Source of the DNA: Coprinopsis marcescibilis
Lineage: Eukaryota; Basidiomycota; Agaricomycetes; Agaricales; Psathyrellaceae
Direction: 5' to 3'
Assembly: GCA_004369085.1 (NCBI GenBank)
Contig: ML210163.1
Coordinates: forward strand, 206,268 to 270,267
Length of the DNA stretch: 64,000 nucleotides
Part shown: piece by piece, positions 1 to 11,921 of the stretch
Position numbering within the stretch: the first letter of the stretch is position 1
Layout of the letters: every line of letters begins with the position of its first letter
Position numbers and translations under genes: made by a program
Notes under the pieces: model-generated
Seen by the model: the letters and a program-made list of their open reading frames with translations, nothing else
Database searches by the model: none
What the model was told of the DNA's origin: nothing

Positions 1-483
1 CAAAAACTATAGGACCAATTACAGAAACCTATCGACGAGGTCAGTTGCTGAGCGTTGAATATTGAATCCTGATGAACAGGTAAGCTGCGGTAGATGCACA
101 CCTCTGAGAGAACGTCCCACCCATATTTTTCGTATTCTGTCAAGGCCAGGCGTCAGTGATCAGTGACCACGCATAAGCCTTTGCGTCGGAAGAGATGTTT
201 CCGGGACATACCGGAGCGTTTGAGTTTGATACGGCTGTTGGCTCCTTCAGTGACCCATCGCAAAGGAGGCAAGAAGGCCGTTAGAATTCTCAGTGAAGAA
301 AGTAGCTGTCACTTTCCGGCGTGATTTCTGTGAAATAGACGCGTTAGACCCTTAGGCCTGAATAATACTATGTCCCCATCTTTGCACATGTAGTACTTAC
401 TGTATAGCCCTCACATCGTTCACAAATGCCAAAGCCTTGCGACAGATAAAGACCGATAGTGGAAGAAGGTAAAGGGAAGGCAT
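1..483 (-). CDS. Cytochrome P450, copy A (5' part only, runs off left edge)
   Basis: The reverse strand starts at 483 with MPSLYLLPLSVFICRKALAF, a short hydrophobic N-terminus of the kind that anchors microsomal P450s. The later exon piece EYEKYGWDVLSE matches EYERFGWDVISE in the complete P450 at 1759-4147, and the intron positions and flanking DNA also match. Only the N-terminal exons lie inside the window; the I-helix and heme-binding region would lie to the left. It is a diverged tandem paralogue of copy B. Whether the gene is intact cannot be judged. P450s of this type are heme monooxygenases of the endoplasmic reticulum; the substrate is unknown. Confidence 0.7.
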
Positions 484-1032
484 CGCCGAATGTTGTTAGG
501 CGATTCAGGAGTGGTGTTAATTTCCCCGCTCTTGGTGCCAGCCTTTTATATGTGCTGGTCGGGGTGCTGGTGTGGGCGGCGCTGATGAGTTGGCGCTACC
601 GATGCGCCCATCCTGAAACAAACACAAAGTTTATGTCCATGTGTACTGCGCCTGTGTTGCACCCTATATGCAAACAAAATGGGGAGCTCGGATCCAAGAG
701 GATTCGACCCTGCCATCTATGCGTGCAGGGCTTGTGCAACATCACCAAAACTCGGTTGGCGTTCTCAAGAATTTTCACAAATTTTAAATATGCAAAGACC
801 TTTTCAGCGTCGAAAAGCTTTTCTGCACTGAAAAGGTCTTTAATAATTGAAAAACTAATCTACATCTTTTATATATAAGCAGGATACTTTAAAAAGTGGG
901 GAAAAGCTTGAAAAAGATGTCCGGGTCAGGGCTTTTGTAATGCGGTTCCAAGTCATAGTGTTTCCATTTTATATATTTGAACGCTGCCAGCTCCGTCACT
1001 CTTAGGAACAACTTAGGAAGGCAAAGTGGGTT

Positions 1033-1042
1033 NNNNNNNNNN
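1033..1042. other. Assembly gap (10 N)
   Basis: Ten consecutive N. The size may be a placeholder. It falls in the non-homologous part of the duplicated spacer, so the distance between the two P450 copies, and possibly their linkage, depends on this join. Confidence 0.95.
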
Positions 1043-1408
1043 CTTTTCGAGCCTTTATACAACATGTGTGCATCTTTTCTAACATGGACTTTCTTTTCAA
1101 ATGACAGAAATATACGGCAAGCAAGTCCCTTTTCGGTAATGAAGACGGTCTCAAATTATTGCTTGGGAGTCCTCAGTCGGGCCTCTTGAAAGGGTCGTGG
1201 CGGTGATCATCATGGTAGGCAGCAAAAGGCCCCGCAGCCGCCTGCCTCTGGCGTTGGAGACGGTGAGTAGTGGTGAGTTCGCTGACAACTTCGTTGCCGA
1301 CGAGGCTCTTGGGATGTTCGAAGCTCATATATCATATGTAGTTCATCTGACAGTCACCAAAATTCATCCTACAGACGGTGACAATGGGTACCGATTATCC
1401 ATAACACT

Positions 1409-1462
1409 TCGATGTCGTTGGTTCTAAGTTTCCAGTCTTGGTGCAACATGGGCTTGAACGAG
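1409..1462 (+). pseudogene. Relic of FAD-oxidase 5' end
   Basis: About 50 bases align without gaps to the first exon and donor site of the FAD oxidase gene starting at 4646. The run TTTCC.GTCTTG.TGCAACATGGG is shared and roughly 70% of positions match by eye. The start codon and the GxGxxG codons are damaged and nothing follows, so this is a dead remnant. It sits at the same distance and orientation from P450 copy A as the intact oxidase does from copy B. Confidence 0.6.
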
Positions 1463-1758
1463 TTGCCGATGACTCAAACCCTTTATTACGTAGGCCTTTA
1501 AGAATACAGTAGTAGTACTTAGTATGTAGTAGTAACCTATGATCACAGTACTGTCACGCGTTCCGAGACGCGAAAGAAGAGACAGTTTTAAATTTACACA
1601 GGAAACACTGCCCATCCGGGATTGAATACGGTGATGCTCCAGTTGTAAGTTCTCAATCGCCGGGAGCCTAAACTCTCTTGGTGAACACAAGTGGTACACG
1701 GGTGGGACTGCAGGAAAGACTGTCAATGAACCAATCGCTACAGGCTGAGGATCAGAGC

Positions 1759-4147
1759 TCACGTCAGCGTCAGAACCTCTTTGGAGGCAAAAATGCGTTC
1801 ATAACGCTGTTCGAAGGTCTCGGAAGAGAATTGAGGTTCTTCCTTAATGCTAACCTTGTATTTCGAGATGAACATAGCCATCACGGCAACGGCCTCCGTC
1901 TCGAAGAACCTATTCTAATGTTAGATCCGTTATCTTTTGAGTGCTGTTAAGGTTGCTCACCGTCTTCCAGGACATGCTCGAGGGCCTGTAGAACTATCAG
2001 CATTGCAAGAACTATGGCGTCATGGGGTTTATGACGCTCACCAGAGCTGAAGGGGATGAACGCATCACGACGATAGTCTCGCAAGAACCTCTCAGGATTA
2101 AAAGACAAAGGATCTTTCCAGTACCGGGCTACAGATAGATTACATCAGTTTCGTCAGTATTGCAGAGGTATGGAGCGCGTACGGTTGTAGTGCATTCCCG
2201 CCGCATCTATGAGGACCGTAGAACCTTTCGGAACTGGGATAGTCTTCTTTTCGCCTTTTCTATTGGTGATATCCAGGGTGGTATCCTCAGCCACTGACTT
2301 TGGGACCGACGTGATCTTTAACGGAATGTTAAACAGGCAGTTAAGAGCTGTGGTAAAGATACTAACCGGGGGAAATAAACGCATAGTTTCATAGAGCACG
2401 CTGTTAATATCGTACGGTCAGCCACGCGCTCGATGACGAGAGTTTCTATACTCACGCCGTACAACGTGTCAGACGGGGTAGGTCCTCATAGCTCTGTAGT
2501 ATCGTACCTTGAATAAAAAGAGGGGATAAAAACAGCGTGACAACTCACTGGCACTAGCCTGCCTTCTAGGACCGAAGTGATATGCGTATACAGAGCCTCC
2601 TGTTCCTCGGGGTACATTGACAACAGCGCAAAGGTAAAGGCCAAGGTATGAGCGGTCGTCTATTCATCAATGATCAGCTGTGCAGCAAAAGAAAAGGATA
2701 GAGAAATTAACCTCATGCCCAGCGATGAGGAAAATAAAGATGTTTCCTGTTATTATTGATTTCTCAGCGCAACTGACAGGATATTCCGAACCAACTTACC
2801 TTTAACTGCCGCATCAGGCAACTTATCATCTGAATCTTCGTTGTTGGCAAGGATGATGCTGAATAGATCTGATTTTCCCTCGGAATCCGGAGAGTTCTTT
2901 TTTTCCTCCAGCGTCTCAGTCAGGTGTGCCTTGAAAAGTGGTAACATTAGGATAATCACACCGAGCGAAATGACATCACTTACTCCCAGTTCTTCGAAGG
3001 AAACTCGGGCTTTCCTGAATCTCTCGGTTAGCCCCATGGCAGAAGCAGGCAGGATTACGCTCAGATAAAAGTCTGAGGTCATCCCGTGGAGGGCCTGGTT
3101 GAAAGTCATTCTGTGGCCTCCCTTTGGACCAGGTTCGGTCTCCCATGAGGGTTTATTGCCAAAAACTGCGCAACGAACAGATTATCGACGAGAGAAACAC
3201 GGCAGTTAGGGAATCTTACCAGCAGCACCAAGAACTAAAAGTGCGATCTGCTTATCATTGAGAAAAGTATGACAAGCTCAGTGGTAGAATACGCGCACCT
3301 TGTAAGTCAAGGAGGTACAATGGTCGAGTTCGATAATGTCTTTGTCTCTCCAAACATCCTCAAAAAGCTCTGACAGGATGTTTACAGTCTCTTTGAATAC
3401 CAGCCTGTTATTGCGCTGGTGGAATCGTTGGTAACCTGAACGAATTGACAGACCACATGACACACCTCGGTAAATGCGGGTGACACAAGCTTCTTGTATT
3501 TTTTCCATTGTTCTCCCTCTGCAGAGATGATGTGGGGACCATAAATCTCCGTTCGCTCGTATATCTCCACGGGTTTTACGAACCGCCCCCGAGACGATGC
3601 GGTCACTTCCTATGATGATACGGGTAAACCTCATCAATAAGGCTTGTGTCGAATTAGTGCACATACCCTGACAACATCGGCATCGGCCAGGGAGAAAACT
3701 ATAGTCCGTTGACCAATTACTGCAACCTGTCAACGAGGTTAGTGGCTGATCATTCGAACAGTTGGTGGACACCTACCTCTGAGATCACATCCCAACCAAA
3801 CCTTTCGTATTCTTTCAAGGTCATTCGTCACGCAACATCAGATTTCACGTTGTATAAGATGCTCCTGCCACATACGGGAGTGTTTGAGCCTGATACGGCT
3901 GTTGGCTCCTTCGGTTATCCATCGTAAAGGGGGCAAAAAGGCCGTTAGGACGCTCTGTACAGAAACTAACTGTCGCTTTCCGACATGATATCTTTGAAAG
4001 GGAAGAGACGCGTCAGACCCTGAAATACCAATCTTGGCAGATGCGCAGTACTTACTGTATGGTCCCCAAGTCCTTCACGAACGCCAAAGCCCTGCGGCAG
4101 ATAACTACGGCCAGAATCGATAGGGGAAGAAGGTAAAGGGAAGGCAT
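1759..4147 (-). CDS. Cytochrome P450 monooxygenase, copy B
   Basis: A complete multi-exon P450 of roughly 500 residues can be spliced by eye. In order it has a hydrophobic N-terminal anchor (start at 4147), the piece VSPAF-TE-RNNRLV, the I-helix motif AGHETT split by a 52-base intron (AGHE at 2712-2723, TT at 2654-2659), the K-helix ETMR (ExxR, 2379-2390) and the heme-ligand loop FSSGPRACPG (FxxGxRxCxG) with the Cys codon at 1972-1974. It ends with KEVLTLT and TGA at 1759-1761. It should act as a membrane-bound heme oxygenase taking electrons from a P450 reductase; no substrate can be inferred. It is divergent from the FAD oxidase at 4646 and is the paralogue of copy A. Confidence 0.85.
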
Positions 4148-4645
4148 CGTGTTGTTGGGCAATTCGGGCGTGACAACTTACTCTACCGCTCTTGGTGCCA
4201 GCCTTTTATATGTGCTGGCTAGGTGCGGGTGTGGGCGACCTGGGTGCGTTGGCGCTACCGACACCCCCATCCTGAAACAGGCTTGAAGTTCGAATCCATG
4301 TGCATGTTATTGTGCCGCGGCCTGCCCGCAAAAACCACGAGGTGTTCGGATTTAATTATATATGCAAGACGCCCTCACCATTGCAGCGTGGCAAGGATGG
4401 GATTCAGTGATTCGGAAAAGGTCGCGACGGTGAGCATTAGGTGAGCATTGGCAGATCGCGAAATCAGTCATCAAAAGCACCGCGGCCGTGGGACGATGGT
4501 GAGCTCGCTGTCAATGACAACGAGGAGATGATCGAACTCACCCACAGTTGACAACGATTGTTACTATACTGTCCTAGACAGCGATGGCGATCCCTAATAG
4601 AACGTCTTTCTGTACCTATCGCTCGTCTCCACCGCAGAGACGACA
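4148..4645. promoter_or_regulatory. Shared divergent promoter region, P450 B / FAD oxidase
   Basis: About 500 non-coding bases separate the two divergent start codons. The region contains a TTTTATATG stretch near 4205 and is repeated, diverged, upstream of P450 copy A (about 484-760 and 1197-1400). No specific operator was identified. Joint regulation of the two genes is an inference from the arrangement. Confidence 0.4.
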
Positions 4646-6854
4646 ATGAAGATCGCTATCGTCGGGTCTGGTGTTTCCGGTCTTGCTGCAACATGGGTAT
4701 GAATATGATACGCGCTGAAGGTCTCAAGTTTCTGATACCCCTTGGGTACCCCCTTATAGCTCCTTAACGAATATAGCGACCATGAGGCTCACTTATACGA
4801 GTCAGACACGAGACCTGGCGGTCATGCCAATACTGTCCGTTTTACTCCTCCAGGACGGCATGAAGGCGAGGACTCGGGAGTGGACGTCGATACGTGAGTT
4901 GCCTTATTCCTGGTCGCGACCGCATGCTGAATCATTAGCTATACAGAGGATTCGTGAGTTCTGGACTATTGCACTGACAATAACCCCTTTACAACTCTGG
5001 TTTGGCTGCAGATAGTCCTCAATCCACCGACCTACCCAAACTTTCTACGATTCCTTAGGCTTCATTCATCCGCCAAACAGGGGTCATGGCTCAATAGCAT
5101 CCTCCAACGTTCAGCACCGTTTGAGGATAACCCCATGGCTACTGGAATCAATGTAGTTCCAACGGAGATGACCTTTAGCGTCACCAGGGATGGCGGAAAG
5201 TTTGAATGGGCAGGGAAGAATCTGTTCACAGTGTTCTGTCAGCCTCGACGGCTCCTGGACCCTGGGATGTGGCGGATGGTCTACGATGTGCTTCGGTTCA
5301 ACGTCTGTTCCCGGGCAATCCTAAGGAAGAAAGTCGATTCCGCAGACAAAGTGTTGTCCATTGGAGAATATCTTGAACTCGAAGGCTATTCTCGAGAGTT
5401 CACGCACAATTACCTGGTGGTGGGTTTTCCTGGAATACTTGCGCTATTAGTACACTCTGTAATCATCATTTTATCAGCCAATGACTGCGGCTATCTGGAG
5501 CACACCACCTGGCAAATGCGCTCTAGATTTCCCAGCGCGCACTCTGGTCAGTGGTTCCTTCACATATACTTTACAAACTAACGGTCTCCCAGATCCAGTT
5601 CATGTTCAATCACCACCTGCTTCAGGTGACAGGAAAGCCGGCGTGGCTCACCATCCAAGGCGGAAGGTATGCCGGCGACTTTCGTCTGCTCCCTCGTCCC
5701 TAACGATGAAATTTCCAGTCATCGTTACGTCAATCAAATACTCTCAAATCTGCCCGAGAACCAGCTTCATCTCAGCACACCCGTCGTCAAAGTAGTCACT
5801 CACCAGCAGGACGAGTCTACAAAGGTCGTCCTCACAACCGAACATGGGGAAGAGGAATACGACCATGTCATTCTCGCCTGTCACTCAGACACGGCTTTGG
5901 AAATCTTGGAAGCGGGGAACAGCACCGGAGAAGAACGTCGTATACTCGGCGAGTTCAAATGGAACCAGAATGAGGTTATCTTGCACTCGGATGTTAGGGT
6001 ACGTCGCCTCGATTCTCGTGTCTCTACAACAGTTAACGGATTGCGTAGATGATGCCCACCAATCGGAGTGCCTGGTCTTGCTGGAACTATCTGACGACCA
6101 CGACCGGCCCCGAGGCCGACATTACAGACCGTGTTTCTTTGTGAGTACTGTTCCCTCCCTGTTCTGAACGAGACTAACCTTTGCAACAGAACCTGTAAGT
6201 TTTCCACACCATGCGTATGCCATCACTCTCGAATCCCAGTATAGACGGGATGAACGACCTTCAGCACATTCCAGAATCCAAATACGGGCCCGTCCTAGCG
6301 ACCCTCAACGCGCCATTCGAACCTGCCCAGGACAAAGTCGTCGGAAGATGGAAGTACGACCACCCAGTCCTTGACCACAAAGTGGGCACTCCTTCTTTCC
6401 TCCCGCTTCAAGCTTTAACGTTTTAACCTTCATTTGGTAGGCTGTTGAGGCTCAAAACGAAATGCACAAAATCCAAAATCAACGCTCCATCACTTTCGCC
6501 GGTGCATACCTCAAATATGGATTCCACGAAGACGGCTTCACCTCAGGCCTGCTTGCTGCGTGTGCAGTTGACGAGGAGCCTGGCAGGTTTCCTACATTCA
6601 GGTATTCCAAGGCCAGCCATGACCTATCAATCCCCATCCTCGGTGCGACCGTCAAACCACCGTTCGACATCCAGTATGCCGACCATCACCTTGCGATTGA
6701 GCGTGAAGGCTGGTGGACGTTGGACAAGAGTCTCGCGATCCTTTTTAGGTTCTTTGAGGTGTGGGGGCTGCGAGCACTGATCGGGTCTGTCGGGTCATTT
6801 ATACTCTATTGCATCAGTTTGATGCTCGGTGTGACAGTCGATCGCTCTGTATAA
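4646..6854 (+). CDS. FAD-dependent amine-oxidase-like protein (predicted NAD/FAD-binding)
   Basis: The start MKIAIVGSGVSGLAATW carries the Rossmann dinucleotide motif GxGxxG, followed after one intron by a segment ending RPGGHANTVRF, typical of flavin-containing amine oxidase / COG2907-type proteins. Further exons splice in frame: PTEMTFSV, GKPAWLTIQGGSHRYV, YDHVILACHSDTAL, NDLQHIPES, and near the end SITFAGAYLKYGFHEDGF, the usual C-terminal FAD-contact segment of this family. A hydrophobic stretch lies near the C-terminus (FILYCISLMLGVTV). About eight introns; no frame break was seen. It is probably an oxidoreductase; in bacteria such proteins often sit beside cyclopropane-fatty-acid synthase, but no such neighbour is present. 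It converges with the BBE-type oxidase. Confidence 0.8.
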
Positions 6855-6971
6855 ATGCGGCTCGCGCACACGCGAATATGAGAACAAGAATAGATTGTGT
6901 ACCATGTAGTAGTAGTGTCTAGTGGGTCAGAAATATCAGCGATTAATGTACCCTATGCATGCAACGTTCGT

Positions 6972-9556
6972 TTAAAGATAACAGCTGAAACGAGGCGATG
7001 AACGTTTCCAACCAACTAAGAGTTCGTCAGTCCGAGTTTCCACTTTTATGGAAGCATCCTTGACTTACCACAATGCCAGCAGTCGAGGAGCTGCTCCGGA
7101 TCACTGGATAGAATGGTCAGCCCACCGGAGCTGCACCTACTACAGTAGATTCACTCACTATTTCTTCTTGAGTCTAAGCAATCTGGGATAATGTTCTCCC
7201 CAAAACGACACTAACAGGCATATATTAACAACGAAAGTCCTATGCATACCAGCAATAGTGCACATACCTTCAAAATTAGGTTCGAGCACATCAGACTCGT
7301 TCTGAAACCCCGGTAAGCCACCAATCCGTCCTTAGTACTTGTGTTGCAACTTACCACGTAGGCAGCATCGGGAGTGATCCTCCTCAAGCTATCAATCGAT
7401 TCGCTAGCCTTCTTGTACTGCCCTGAGATCTCTTCCTTGGTCGTGTTCCAGTTCCACGGCGCAATCACAGTGACATGGTACAAGCTATCTCTCCATGCCT
7501 CAGTCACACTGGTCTGGCCCGTCGACGGCACAGACGCAGGCGCTGAAATTAGCATGATCAGGCCCGGGGTAGCAGCATCTGCGGCCAGCATAGCCGACAC
7601 GAGCTCCTTCCGCTTCTCCGGTGTCCTAAAGTTATCCTTGTTCACGAGTCTTGAAGCCAATGCAAGGGGCTTTCCAACGGACTGCGTTAGGGTTATCGTC
7701 AATGAGTTTTTGTTCTGCAGCCTGAGCTGACGATATCGACATACCGCAACAAAGTCGTTCGTAAACGCCGCGAAGAAGGCTGCGAATGAAGGGAACTCGG
7801 TCACAATCAACCTGACGGTCCCGGTTCCCTCGGCTTTGATCCTTTCGCCAAATTCAACGAGCGGTGCGATAGATTTAGCAGCCTCTGCGGGCGAGAGGAC
7901 CGGGTTAATCAAGATGATCGCACTTGAGATTCCATAGCCTCCCCATCCATCTTCTGCCCATTTGAGGCCGTTGTCGGTTAGGATCTCCCAAGCCTCCGTC
8001 GTTCGCGTGATGTTGGGAACTTGGAAAGTGAGAATCACAGTTTGGAGCTTGACTGTGGGGGAAGCGAGCATGGTTGCCTCGAGGACGACACCAAAGGTTC
8101 CTCCGCCACCTAACTATATGTTAGTCTTGGTTCCATATGTCTAATGCACAGTGCAAAGAAGCTAACCTCCACGCAGAGCCCAGAAAAGATCCTCGTTTTG
8201 ACATTCATTTGCAACCCTGTACTTGCCGTCCGGTGTTACGACTTTGTATTCGAGCTGGACGGGGAGTTGTGAATACCGACTTGCGCATTAGGAGATTAGG
8301 ATTCTTACCACTCGGTCGACTCCAAGTCCCATGGTGTTGGAGAGTGGGCCATGGCCTCCACCCTACGCTAATGGTCAGTGCGTGACACCTGACACCCGAG
8401 GTCGGAGCTCACCTGAAGCCAACCGCCTACTGAGCCGACGGCTTTATCTGACCCTAAACAATTGCAAAGTTACTGAGCCCCTGGTGTCCGAAGCAAAGTG
8501 GCTAGGGACGTACCTCCGACCAAGGTGATGTTGTTGGCTTGTGCGAACGGGTATGCCTGACCCCATTGGACCCCAGCCTACAGTGGTTCATTGATGAGAT
8601 ATACACGGGACGAGATGAAATTCCGCTGACCCCCATGGTAACACCTTGGCGTGGTGTTACCCCTTTACATCCGTTGGGCACAAACTCGGGGTTGTATGAA
8701 ATCTAATAGTTGGGGAGCTTCGTGAGCAACATGGATGATCTGTACAAATGACCAAACTAGCGCACACTCTTCAAGTTGTGGGTCTGTCATAACGTGTGAG
8801 TGAACATGTTGAACGATCAAGAATCAAAAGCTTACCCAAAGACCGAGTGAACCAGGTGCACTGCTCCTTCCCTTGTAATCGTGCTAAATCAGCCCAAGGG
8901 TCGGTCAGAATGTGATCAAGCCCTTGCGTGTGCGACAAACAACATACCCCAGTATTCCGAATGACGATTGGAATTGCATTGCGCCTCGAGAACTTGAATG
9001 CAGCTTTCACATCATTCTCATTCTGTACGTCAACCTGAAACAAAATTAGTAAGGGCAGAGATTGAATGAATGGAAGAGAGGGCTTACAAAGTAGTCAGAC
9101 ACGCTTCCCTGACCACAGTTCTGTCCAAAGGTTGCGTCGAGATTATTTGGATTCGTATGGTCGAGCAAGCATTGCACTTGGGTAGCTTGGCAAGTCTCCC
9201 ATTGGGATTGTATGTAAGCACCAGTTTTGTCGGTGCGATGCACTGCGAAAAGCCGAAAATATCAGAACACATCCGGCGCAATCGCCTTGGATATCCTGCA
9301 GCTTACGTTCTTCGATGTAATTTTTGCGTACATCCAGGCACTCCGGAGACTCGAAGTCCTCGAAGCACGGAGCAGCAAAAGGTGAGGCCTTGTGAAGTCT
9401 GCCTTCTACTTCCCGCTCCAAGCGCTGCCATTCTGCATTCAGGTCGGGTTGGTTGAGCGCTCGAACTGCAACTGGCATAGCTTCTTCCGAACACGTCAGT
9501 GACGCCGAAGTGAGAGCCAAAAGGCTCAAGAGAGCGAGCGGGCGCAGGTAGCCCAT
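6972..9556 (-). CDS. Secreted FAD-linked oxidase, berberine-bridge-enzyme type
   Basis: The start at 9556 encodes a signal peptide ([19 protein letters not shown]). Splicing about nine short introns gives CxxHTNP-like N-terminal segments, then VIRNTG joined to [19 protein letters not shown] is encoded at 8875-8883 and its His is the usual covalent flavin ligand of the VAO/PCMH fold. Further segments are [50 protein letters not shown] and [13 protein letters not shown], with the C-terminal BBE domain ending [15 protein letters not shown] and stop at 6972-6974. The second covalent ligand (Cys) of bicovalent members is not seen in the SVGGWLQ loop, so single attachment is expected. It is an oxidase of alcohols, sugars or secondary metabolites, substrate unknown. 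The ankyrin-free, secreted form is common in mushroom genomes. Confidence 0.85.
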
Positions 9557-9767
9557 GGTGTGAAGTATGGATCGGTGGGGTGCTAATGCGTTTGCAGTAC
9601 ATATTTGGGCCTCGTTTTATATGAATCTGCCGTTCCAGATATGTCCGATCATACGGGCTCCGCTGGCTTGAATCAGGTAAGAAAATGACTATTTCTGCTG
9701 AGCGTAGTTGGATTGGTGAAGCTGTCCGATGCCGTTGTTGACCGTTAGCACCACCTTTTAGGGCAAA

Positions 9768-10150
9768 ACCGTGATGAATTGGGATTTGTTGTGCTTGAAT
9801 TCGACGCGAACGAAATCCCCAACGAGAACAGGACGTTTCTCTCTCTTACTCCAAGCTCCTGTTGCCTCCGTGATGCTATGTTTATCAAGCTTCGTTGTTG
9901 GAGTCGCACGTTCCAGGTATCAAGAAGATGCCGCATTACAGAGACCATTTGTTGCCATCACGAAAGAATCATAGACAGTGTGAACGTCTGCACGGACATA
10001 TCCTGGCAGCGATGGGGAATGAGTAGAAGAGATCCGAGGGCGCATATTTGTCGCAGAGATGGTTACGACCAGTTTTGTGATGGAATGGAAGAAACCCTTG
10101 ACTACTCCGGATTCATGACTGAGAGACGACGATCCCGAGAAGGGCGGCAC
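9768..10150 (-). CDS. Possible small gene, unrecognised
   Basis: The reverse strand is open from a start at 10150 (MPPFSGSSSLSHESG) through VRADVHTVYDSFV. A plausible intron (donor after about 9953, acceptor ATAG near 9858) leads to a basic segment containing KREKRPVLVGDFVRVEF and a stop near 9768. The head-to-head position 104 bases from the DcpS start would fit a shared promoter. The opposite strand also has a long open frame here, and I do not recognise the protein, so this may not be a gene. Confidence 0.3.
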
Positions 10151-10253
10151 TGAGCAATCTTATCTTATCTTATCCGATCAAAAGGCTCAGCTGTGATCAG
10201 AATGCTCAAAGTTCGTTAATCGACGCGCTACTCCGACTAACCTTTCGTCTTCC

Positions 10254-11414
10254 ATGTCGCATCCATTCGCTTTGGCAGGTCTTTCAGACCTCCAGACCTT
10301 TGAATTTCAAAAGGTCATCAATGAAGATCCAGCAAGCCATGCGCTAACGCTGCTCGGTACCTTAAAGACGGCGCAGGCAATCATACGAATCGAAAAGACC
10401 GCCTTAAATGCCTCTGATGGTCAGCGCTTTTTCGGGGACGACGGCCTGGTTCAGCAAGTCCAACGCGAAGAGAGCACGGATATCGTAAGAATCCGCTAGC
10501 ATATCCTTATACGTGGTCGAATGACAGTCGTAGTACTCGTGGTTCTTCGCCTGGTTGGCCGAGGATCGGGAGCGGGATTTGAAGGTCAGTGTGATATGCC
10601 CAGCAACCGAGACCCACGTCCGCAAGGTATGTACCATATGCCGTTGTGTATATACGTCGGTCTTGACGGGCACTCAAGTATACCAGGCAGGAGCAGGTGC
10701 TCATTAGGGAGACACCCACGTTGTACGAGCACGTCGTTAAGTCATACATCGCCGAATTCCCTCTTTCGCGCACTCAGTGGTAAGCGCTTTCTCTAATTGG
10801 CAGCGGGGAAAGCGCGCTGACCATGCGATTAGGGTCGAAAACATCCTCAACGGACTTTCGGAGCAATCGAAGATCTTGTACTCCAATCCACAATTCTTGA
10901 TCCTTCCAGACATGAAATGGGACCTCAAAACTGTATCCTCACTCTATTTGGTTACCTTAGTGCAAGATCGAAGTATCAAGAGCCTTCGTGACCTCCGAGG
11001 GCATCACATAGACCTTCTCAAAGCGATCAGGGATCAAGCTGAACGGATCGTACTGGAAAGATGGAACCTTGCGAAAGGAACGCTGCGAATGTACATCCAT
11101 TACCAGCCGAGCTACTGTGGGTCGTCTTTTCGACCCTGTACACAACTTCTCATCCCTTGATCACAGACCATTTTCACGTTCATATTGTCAATGTGAATTA
11201 CCTACCTGGAGGGCTGGGTATGACTGTTGGCCAAGCGCATCTGTTGGACGACGTGATTTCACTGGTGAGCCCCCAAAGCACCCTTTTCAAAACCCGGTTT
11301 TCTAAGCCAACGTAGCTTGAATTAGATTCCAATGTTTTCCAACGCATGACTTTGTCGTACAGTTTGGGAGATCAGAGCGACCTTCTGCGTCGTATTCGAG
11401 AGAGCGAATTGTGA
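10254..11414 (+). CDS. Scavenger mRNA decapping enzyme DcpS (HIT family)
   Basis: Six exons splice cleanly. The N-terminal swapped-dimer domain runs from MSHPFALAGL to DIYSWFFAWLAEDRERDL, then KVSVICPATETHVRK. The C-terminal HIT domain contains LILPDMKWD, LVQDRSIKSLRDL, FIHYQPSYY-type IHYQPSYY and the histidine triad HFHVH-IV at 11169-11183. The stop TGA is at 11412-11414 after RRIRESEL. Length, about 300 residues, is normal. The enzyme hydrolyses m7GpppN left after 3'-to-5' mRNA decay, releasing m7GMP; the middle His of the triad is the nucleophile in the family. It acts in cytoplasm and nucleus. Nothing abnormal was seen. Confidence 0.9.
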
Positions 11415-11921
11415 TCAGAATTTTGCCCCTATCAATCGATCAAAGCATTCTCATATCCAAGAATAGTCACGACTTGAGCTCACTTCCGCCTTGCAAGGTT
11501 TCTTCATGCTGCCCACGACGAGATTCCGAAGGTATGTTTTCCTGCATTCAGCACCTTGAATCTTGATTGCATGCTTGGGGCTTGTGATGTGCCATTTCTG
11601 GCCTCCAACGTCACTTGATGTCACCTCGGCATTGACGCCATTTCACCGACGAGATTCCGAAGGTATGTTTTCCTGCATTCAGCACCTTGAATCTTGATTG
11701 CATGCTTGGGGCTTGTGATGTGCGATTTCTGGCCTCCAACGTCGCTTGATGTTACCTCGGCATTGTGCATTCTCCCTTGTCGAAGTGCCCATAAGCTCCA
11801 CCATGACCTTTTAAAGACAGTCGGCGTTCAGCCTTCATGAATTTGTGATGACGTCACTTCCATCGTAATGCATAAACGGACTCGCTCAGGTGTCACAAGA
11901 ACAAGAACAACGCCTTGCAAG
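11415..11921. other. Spacer after DcpS holding a tandem duplication
   Basis: Non-coding stretch between DcpS and the next gene. Its only clear structure is the 131-base tandem repeat described separately. Confidence 0.5.
11516..11765. repeat. Direct tandem duplication, period 131 bp
   Basis: A 131-base block beginning CGACGAGATTCCGAAGG at 11516 is repeated from 11647, the second copy ending at 11765. Only about three substitutions are visible (GTGCCATTT/GTGCGATTT, CGTCAC/CGTCGC, GATGTC/GATGTT), so the duplication is recent. Neither copy encodes a recognisable protein. Confidence 0.85.

Larger units (their letters stand above)
484..1758. other. Duplicated spacer between two P450 copies
   Basis: No intact gene was seen. 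Bases about 484-760 resemble 4148-4400, the region upstream of P450 copy B. A stretch of roughly 430 bases (about 760-1190) has no counterpart there and holds the assembly gap. From about 1197 the resemblance to the copy B side resumes (about 4418 onward) and ends in a relic of the FAD oxidase start. From 1463 to 1758 lies sequence downstream of P450 copy B, with nothing recognisable. Confidence 0.55.

Noticed and set aside
9779..10153. Forward-strand open frame of 124 codons between BBE oxidase and DcpS
   Set aside because: It overlaps a reverse-strand candidate, shows no motif, and composition alone does not favour either strand.
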